Assembly: GCF_003576315.1 (NCBI RefSeq)
Contig: NZ_QWFZ01000020.1
Span: 62,001-126,000 of the forward strand
DNA: 64,000 nucleotides
DNA from: Henriciella mobilis
GTDB lineage: Bacteria; Pseudomonadota; Alphaproteobacteria; Caulobacterales; Hyphomonadaceae
Reading direction: 5' to 3'
Under the pieces are notes generated by a model. It saw only the letters and a program-made list of their open reading frames with translations, was not told the DNA's origin and searched no databases. The position numbers and the translations under genes were made by a program. Positions 59,198 through 64,000 of this stretch are shown here, piece by piece. How positions within the stretch are numbered: the first letter of the stretch is position 1; each line of letters opens with the position of its first letter.

Positions 59198-61990
59198 ATG
59201 CCATCTGCGCCCGTCACCGAAGACAGCCATCTCTACCTGATCGATGCGAGCGCCTACATCTTCCGCGCCTATCATGCCCTGCCGCCGCTGACCCGTGCCT
59301 CGGACGGCCTGCCGGTCGGCGCGGTATCGGGCTTCTGCAACATGCTCTGGAAGCTGCTGGAAGAGCTGAAAGGCGGCGAACGGCCGACGCATTTCGCCTG
59401 CGTTTTCGACAAGTCGTCCTACTCTTTCCGCAACGACCTCTATCCGGAATACAAGGCCAATCGCGACGAGCCGCCGGAGGACCTGCGCCCGCAATTCCCG
59501 CTGGTGCGCGAGGCCGCCGTCGCCTTCCACACCCACGCGCTGGAGCAGGAAGGCTATGAGGCCGACGACCTGATCGCAACCTATGCCCGCCAGGCCGAGG
59601 CGAAGGGCGCGCGCGTCACCATCGTCTCCTCGGACAAGGACCTGATGCAGCTGGTGACCGACAAGATCCACATGCTCGACACGATGAAGAACAAGCAGAT
59701 CGATGCTGACGCCGTGTTCGAAAAATTCGGCGTAACGCCTGACAAGGTGATCGACGTCCAGGCGCTCGCTGGCGACAGCGTCGACAATATCCCCGGCGCA
59801 CCCGGTATCGGCGTGAAGACAGCGGCAACGCTGCTGGAGGAATACGGCACTGTCGAGGAACTGCTCGAACGCGCCGAGGAGATCAAGCAACCCAAGCGCC
59901 GCCAGACCCTGATCGAGCATGCCGAGCAGGTCCGCACCTCCAAGTTGCTCGTCACACTGAAGGATGACGTGCCGGTCGAGGTCGCGCTGGAAGACCTTGC
60001 CGTCGCCGATCCGGACCCGAAGACGCTGATCGACTTCCTCGAGAAGATGGAATTCCGCACCATTACCCGCCGCGTGCGCGAGACGTTCGAGGCCGAGGGC
60101 GTGATCGACGAAACCACCGCTGGCGATATCGGGTTCGACGCGGAAAACTATGTCTGCATCCGCGATTTCAAGACGCTGGAAGACTGGATCGCGCGCGCCC
60201 ATGAGGCAGGCGTCATCGGGCTCGACACCGAGACCAACAGCCTCGACTGCCAGACCTGCGACCTGGTCGGTATTTCAATCGCCCTCTCGCCCAACGAAGC
60301 CTGCTACATCCCGCTCGGCCATATCGATCCGGACCATTCGGGCGGCAGCGACATGTTCGACGCAGACCCGCCGCGCCAGATCCGCAAGGAAGATGCGCTG
60401 AAGGCGCTGAAGCCGCTTCTTGAGGATCCGTCCGTCCTGAAAGTCGGCCAGAACTTCAAGTATGACTACACGGTCTTCGCCCGCAACGGCATCCACGTCA
60501 CGCCCATCGACGACACGATGCTGATCTCCTTCGCCCTGCACGCCGGCATGCACGGCCATGGCATGGACGAGCTGTCGGAGCGCTACTTCCACCACTCGCC
60601 GATCCCGTTCAAGGAGGTCGCCGGCACCGGCAAGTCGCAGATCACCTTCGACCGCGTGCCGCTCGACAAGGCCACCGAATACGCCGCCGAGGACGCCGAT
60701 GTCACACTGCGCCTGTGGCAGCATTTCAAGCCGTGGCTGCACCGGGAGAAGGTCACAACCGTCTACGAGACGCTGGACCGTCCGCTCATCCCCGTGCTGG
60801 CCGGTATGGAGCGCGCGGGCATCAAGGTCGACCGCGATCACCTGTCGCGCATGTCGTCGGACTTTGCCCAGCGTATGGCGGGCCTTGAAGACGCCGCCTA
60901 CAAGGCGGCCGGCGGCGAGTTCAACATGGGGTCGCCCAAGCAGCTCGGCGATATCCTGTTCGGCGAGATGGGCCTGCCCGGCGGCAAGAAGACCAAGTCC
61001 GGCCAGTGGTCGACCGATGCGAGCCAGCTCGAATACCTCGCCGCGCAGGGCCATGAGCTGCCGCAGATCATCCTCGACTGGCGCATGCTGTCGAAGCTGC
61101 GCTCGACCTACACAGAGGCGTTGCAGGACGCGATCAACCCCGAGACGGGGCGGGTTCACACTTCCTACTCCATGGCGGGCGCGCAGACCGGCCGGCTGTC
61201 ATCGACCGATCCGAATCTCCAGAACATCCCCGTGCGCACCGAGGAAGGCCGCAAGATCCGCGAAGCCTTCATCGCAGAGGACGGCAATGTCCTGATCAGC
61301 GCGGACTATTCGCAGATCGAGCTGCGCCTGCTCGCCCATATCGCCGACATCGACGCGCTGAAGAATGCCTTCAAGGAGGGCCTCGACATTCACGCCATGA
61401 CGGCGAGCGAGATGTTCGACACGCCCATCGAGGGCATGGACCCGATGGTCCGCCGCAAGGCCAAGGCGATCAATTTCGGCATCATCTACGGCATCTCCGC
61501 CTTCGGGCTCGCCAACCAGCTCGGCATCGAGCGCAGCGAGGCGTCGGATTACATCAAGGCGTATTTCGAGAAATTCCCCGGCATCCGGAAATACATGGAC
61601 GAGACCAAGGACTTCGCGAAGGAGAACCTCTTCGTGAAGACCGCGTTCGGCCGGAAACTGCACCTGAAGGAAATGAACTCCAAGAACGGCGCCCAGCGGG
61701 CCTTCGCCGAACGCCAGGCCATCAACGCCCCGATCCAGGGCTCCGCCGCCGACATCATCAAACGCGCCATGATCGCCATGCCGGAAGCGCTCGCGAAGAA
61801 GAAGCTCGACGCGAAAATGCTGTTGCAGGTGCATGACGAACTCATCTTCGAAGTCCCGGAAGCCCAGGCCGAGGACACGATCGAGACCGTCCGCAAAGTG
61901 ATGGAAAAGGCGCCGCTGCCCGCGCTACAGCTCAGCGTCCCGCTGGACGTCGACGCGCGGGCCGCGAAGACATGGGCGGAGGCGCATTAG
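59198..61990 (+). CDS. polA: DNA polymerase I
   Basis: 930 residues, all three parts intact. The 5' nuclease domain is at about 8-280 (YEADDLIATYARQ, GDSVDNIPGAPGIGVKTA). The 3'-5' exonuclease at 330-505 keeps its metal ligands: Asp343-Glu345 (GLDTETNSLD) and later DADVTLRLW. The polymerase at 550-930 has motif A Asp703 (ADYSQIELR), motif B (KAKAINFGIIYGIS) and motif C Asp880 (VHDELIFEVP). Repairs gaps and removes RNA primers. SD GAGGA before the ATG. Confidence 0.98.
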   Translation: MPSAPVTEDSHLYLIDASAYIFRAYHALPPLTRASDGLPVGAVSGFCNMLWKLLEELKGGERPTHFACVFDKSSYSFRNDLYPEYKANRDEPPEDLRPQFPLVREAAVAFHTHALEQEGYEADDLIATYARQAEAKGARVTIVSSDKDLMQLVTDKIHMLDTMKNKQIDADAVFEKFGVTPDKVIDVQALAGDSVDNIPGAPGIGVKTAATLLEEYGTVEELLERAEEIKQPKRRQTLIEHAEQVRTSKLLVTLKDDVPVEVALEDLAVADPDPKTLIDFLEKMEFRTITRRVRETFEAEGVIDETTAGDIGFDAENYVCIRDFKTLEDWIARAHEAGVIGLDTETNSLDCQTCDLVGISIALSPNEACYIPLGHIDPDHSGGSDMFDADPPRQIRKEDALKALKPLLEDPSVLKVGQNFKYDYTVFARNGIHVTPIDDTMLISFALHAGMHGHGMDELSERYFHHSPIPFKEVAGTGKSQITFDRVPLDKATEYAAEDADVTLRLWQHFKPWLHREKVTTVYETLDRPLIPVLAGMERAGIKVDRDHLSRMSSDFAQRMAGLEDAAYKAAGGEFNMGSPKQLGDILFGEMGLPGGKKTKSGQWSTDASQLEYLAAQGHELPQIILDWRMLSKLRSTYTEALQDAINPETGRVHTSYSMAGAQTGRLSSTDPNLQNIPVRTEEGRKIREAFIAEDGNVLISADYSQIELRLLAHIADIDALKNAFKEGLDIHAMTASEMFDTPIEGMDPMVRRKAKAINFGIIYGISAFGLANQLGIERSEASDYIKAYFEKFPGIRKYMDETKDFAKENLFVKTAFGRKLHLKEMNSKNGAQRAFAERQAINAPIQGSAADIIKRAMIAMPEALAKKKLDAKMLLQVHDELIFEVPEAQAEDTIETVRKVMEKAPLPALQLSVPLDVDARAAKTWAEAH

Positions 61991-62228
61991 AACAACGCTC
62001 TTTCCAAGCCCTCCATCACCGCTCTCACCGGCGTATAGAAACTCATACACCCATTGCATTCCCCCACCGGGCGCACGATATCTCACCCACGCCTTTTGCG
62101 GCTCACGTCACACCAAAATCCGCAAAGCCATTCCGGCGCTGTCCCTGCCCTCGGCGAGCATTCCGCTTGCCCGGCTTTCAGGGGCAAACCGCATCGCTGG
62201 CTGCGATGCATGAGAAGTGACCATCCCC

Positions 62229-62354
62229 ATGTCCAAACAACAGAAATCGAACCGCGAAATCCGCAAACCGAAAAAAGAAAAGCCGAAGACGAACGCCTCC
62301 AACCCGTCACTGAAGACCGGCGTCCACAACGTCTTCGACCAGCGCAAGAAGTAA
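62229..62354 (+). CDS. 41-residue basic protein, first copy
   Basis: Not in a longer frame: ATG 62229 to TAA 62354, sequence beginning MSKQQKSNREIRKPKKEKPK, Lys/Arg-rich, ending HNVFDQRKK. Its leader (AGAAGTGACCATCCCC then ATG) matches that of the second copy 350 bases downstream. Short highly basic proteins of this general type occur throughout Alphaproteobacteria; they may bind nucleic acid or ribosomes. No function known. Confidence 0.7.
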   Translation: MSKQQKSNREIRKPKKEKPKTNASNPSLKTGVHNVFDQRKK

Positions 62355-62578
62355 GCGCCCTGCCCCTCTCGCGGTCCGGCTGATCGCCCGTGCGTGAGGG
62401 GCGCCATTGCCTTCTGCGCCCGGATGGCCGATAGAGACGGGCGCCTTCATGGCCTGCCACCCACAATCTGGCTCACGCCTGGCCCGCGCTGTTCCGGCCT
62501 GACGGATGCGACGTCCGACAGATATCCTGAACATCCCGCATCGCACGCCGCGACGCAAACAGAAGGGATGACCATCCC

Positions 62579-62704
62579 ATGACACGTCACCAGAGACCGA
62601 CACGCTTCCTGCGGAAACGAAAGGCTGAAGCTGCGATGCCCAAGCCCAAGAAGCCGCAGAAAATGAAGAGCATTTTCAACGTCTTCAACCAACGTCACCA
62701 GTAG
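62579..62704 (+). CDS. 41-residue basic protein, second copy
   Basis: ATG 62579 to TAG 62704, also 41 residues. It aligns without gaps to the first copy (13 identical, many conservative), most clearly in the ending IFNVFNQRHQ against VHNVFDQRKK. AGAAGGGATGACCATCCC precedes its ATG, the same leader as the first copy. An internal ATG at 62636 is possible, but the conserved leader favours 62579. Likely a diverged duplicate. Confidence 0.65.
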   Translation: MTRHQRPTRFLRKRKAEAAMPKPKKPQKMKSIFNVFNQRHQ

Positions 62705-62834
62705 TATTGTGCCCTTTGGCACTTGATGCAGGCCCTCCCCAGAGGCATGCGCGGTGGGGCCCGCGGCACGCCCATGGAAACCTGTCCAGATTCCTCTTGG
62801 CAAAAGCCCTGTCTGGCGTGCTAATCCTAGGTTC

Positions 62835-63575
62835 ATGACACGATTACGCCTGCGCCAGCTCGTCATCGCCGCCGAGACCTCGGAAGTCGCTGATCAGTTA
62901 CAATCCGTGCTCGATCTCGGCGAGCCCTTTGCCGACCCGGGCGTGGCGGAGTTCGGGCTCGAGAACGCCGTCTTTGCGATTGGCGACCAGTTCCTCGAAG
63001 TCATCTGGCCGGTGAAGGACGATGCACCCGTCCAGCGCTTCCTGAAGCGCAATGGCGAGGGCGGCTATATGGCCATCTTCCAGACCGACGACATCAAGGC
63101 CGCGCGCGCACGCCTCGACGGGGCGGGCATCCGCCGGGTCTGGAATATCGACCTTGATGACATCGCCGCCAGCCATATCCACCCGGCCGATGTCGGCGCC
63201 GCCATCGTCTCGCTTGATGAGGCCCATCCGTGGGAAAGCTGGCGCTGGGCCGGCCCGCACTGGGAGAGCAACTCCATCGAAGGCGAGCTGAGCGGCGCCA
63301 TCCTTGAGAGCCCTGACCCGAACGCCCTCGCCTCGCGCTGGGCTGCAGCCCTCGGCGTGCCTGCCTCAACCCATCCGGACGTCACCCGCATCCAGCTGGA
63401 GGACGACCAGACACTGGTGTTCCAGCCCGGCGAAGAGACAAAGCTGGAAGGCTTCTGCATCACATTGAACAGCGCCATGAAAGCGCTTGAACGCGCGGAC
63501 AAGCTGGACCTGCACAGCAATGGCGACGGCGTGCACATTGGCGGCGTGCGGCTTGTGCTCAACAACGAGGCCTGA
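62835..63575 (+). CDS. Glyoxalase-like (VOC fold) protein
   Basis: 246 residues. RLRQLVIAAETSEVADQLQSVL at the start and the later VFAIGDQFLEVIWPVKD and AILESPDPNALASRWAAALG suggest two glyoxalase-like domains (type 3). No metal ligands stand out, so it may be a binding protein. ATG 62835 lies in a region without a strong Shine-Dalgarno. Confidence 0.8.
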   Translation: MTRLRLRQLVIAAETSEVADQLQSVLDLGEPFADPGVAEFGLENAVFAIGDQFLEVIWPVKDDAPVQRFLKRNGEGGYMAIFQTDDIKAARARLDGAGIRRVWNIDLDDIAASHIHPADVGAAIVSLDEAHPWESWRWAGPHWESNSIEGELSGAILESPDPNALASRWAAALGVPASTHPDVTRIQLEDDQTLVFQPGEETKLEGFCITLNSAMKALERADKLDLHSNGDGVHIGGVRLVLNNEA

Positions 63576-63668
63576 CCTTCACACCATCTGGCGCAGGCGC
63601 CGCTCTGACGGCATAGTCACCCTTCAGAAAGGCGTCCGCTCGGGTGCCTGCAGACAAAGGAGATGGTG

Positions 63669-64000
63669 ATGGACTGGTTCAATGAAGTGTTCGATCTCGC
63701 CGCCGTGGCATCCGGCGCCGGCCTGGCGGGCGGTGGCGGCGCAGCTGTGCTCGCCTGGACGATCAAAGGCGCCATCGTCCGGTTCATCGTGCGTACGCTG
63801 GCCACCGCCGTTATCACAGGGATCGGCTTCTACTTCCTGCTTGGCGCACTCGGCTTCCAGATCGTGCCGGAAGACCAGGTCGCCGCGACACCGCCAGCCG
63901 GCCGGATGGCGATGGATGAGACCAGCGACAGCTTCTCGCCGCAGGCCGTGCGCCCGGAGGACGCAAAAGAAGACGATGGCAAGACCACCATCGTTGTGAA
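63669..64000 (+). CDS. Small membrane protein, cut off by the window end
   Basis: The 110 codons visible from ATG 63669, with no stop before base 64000. Short acidic start (MDWFNEVFDLAAVASG), a Gly-rich hydrophobic segment, then a basic short loop and another hydrophobic stretch (TLATAVITGIGFYFLLGALGF), then a charged, Pro/Asp/Glu-rich tail. AGGAG lies six bases before this ATG; ATG 63663 overlaps it and is less likely. Not recognised. Confidence 0.7.
   Translation, partial: MDWFNEVFDLAAVASGAGLAGGGGAAVLAWTIKGAIVRFIVRTLATAVITGIGFYFLLGALGFQIVPEDQVAATPPAGRMAMDETSDSFSPQAVRPEDAKEDDGKTTIVV

Overview
The window is GC-rich, densely coded DNA from an alphaproteobacterium, most likely of the Caulobacter/Hyphomonas branch (family Hyphomonadaceae is my best guess; there is no rRNA in the window to settle it). 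The evidence is the order mutY - DUF721 - DsbA-like - smc, an ATP synthase Fo operon with both b' and b subunits, a split glycine decarboxylase (gcvPA/gcvPB), a DivL-type pseudo-histidine kinase with tyrosine in place of the phospho-acceptor histidine and a CtrA-type box upstream, and the paired diheme cytochrome / beta-helix families first named from Hyphomonas.

Layout. 1-5.5 kb: genome maintenance (mutY, DUF721/DciA-like, DsbA-like lipoprotein, smc). 5.6-8.4 kb: atpI-atpB-atpE-b'-b, closed by a strong terminator that can work in both directions. 9-14.1 kb: a glycine cleavage operon on the minus strand (gcvT-gcvH-gcvPA-small ORF-gcvPB) behind a tandem glycine riboswitch, with a decayed TadG C-terminus next to it. 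14.4-20.2 kb: acyl-CoA dehydrogenase, acetyl-CoA acetyltransferase and several small envelope proteins. 20.4-30.9 kb: a very acidic low-complexity protein, the alpha-2-macroglobulin/PbpC pair and a BaiN-like flavoprotein. 31-34 kb: an yggT-DUF167-folD-methyltransferase-HNH operon and a tRNA-Ala(CGC). 34-44 kb: acyl-CoA dehydrogenase, MFS transporter, SDR, hybrid histidine kinase, a HAD/lipoprotein/PCD operon and bioB. 44-46.6 kb: divL. 46.7-56.4 kb: a cell-surface block. 56.5-64 kb: ahcY, EF-hand protein, polA, two matching 41-residue basic proteins, a glyoxalase-fold protein and a truncated membrane protein.

The best candidate for an undescribed system is at 50.6-53.9 kb. A one-component, ToxR/CadC-type regulator (cytoplasmic winged helix, one membrane helix, periplasmic PAN/apple-like Cys module) is divergent from a 775-residue secreted protein that begins with the same PAN-like module. 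The two modules align without gaps over about 75 residues (about 43 identical by hand count), including all four cysteines. The shared promoter region has two perfect inverted repeats. This suggests a regulator that senses the ligand bound by the secreted protein, or senses the secreted protein itself.

Coordinates and starts were read by eye; where two starts compete, the entry says so. Function names rest on recognised motifs, not on database searches.
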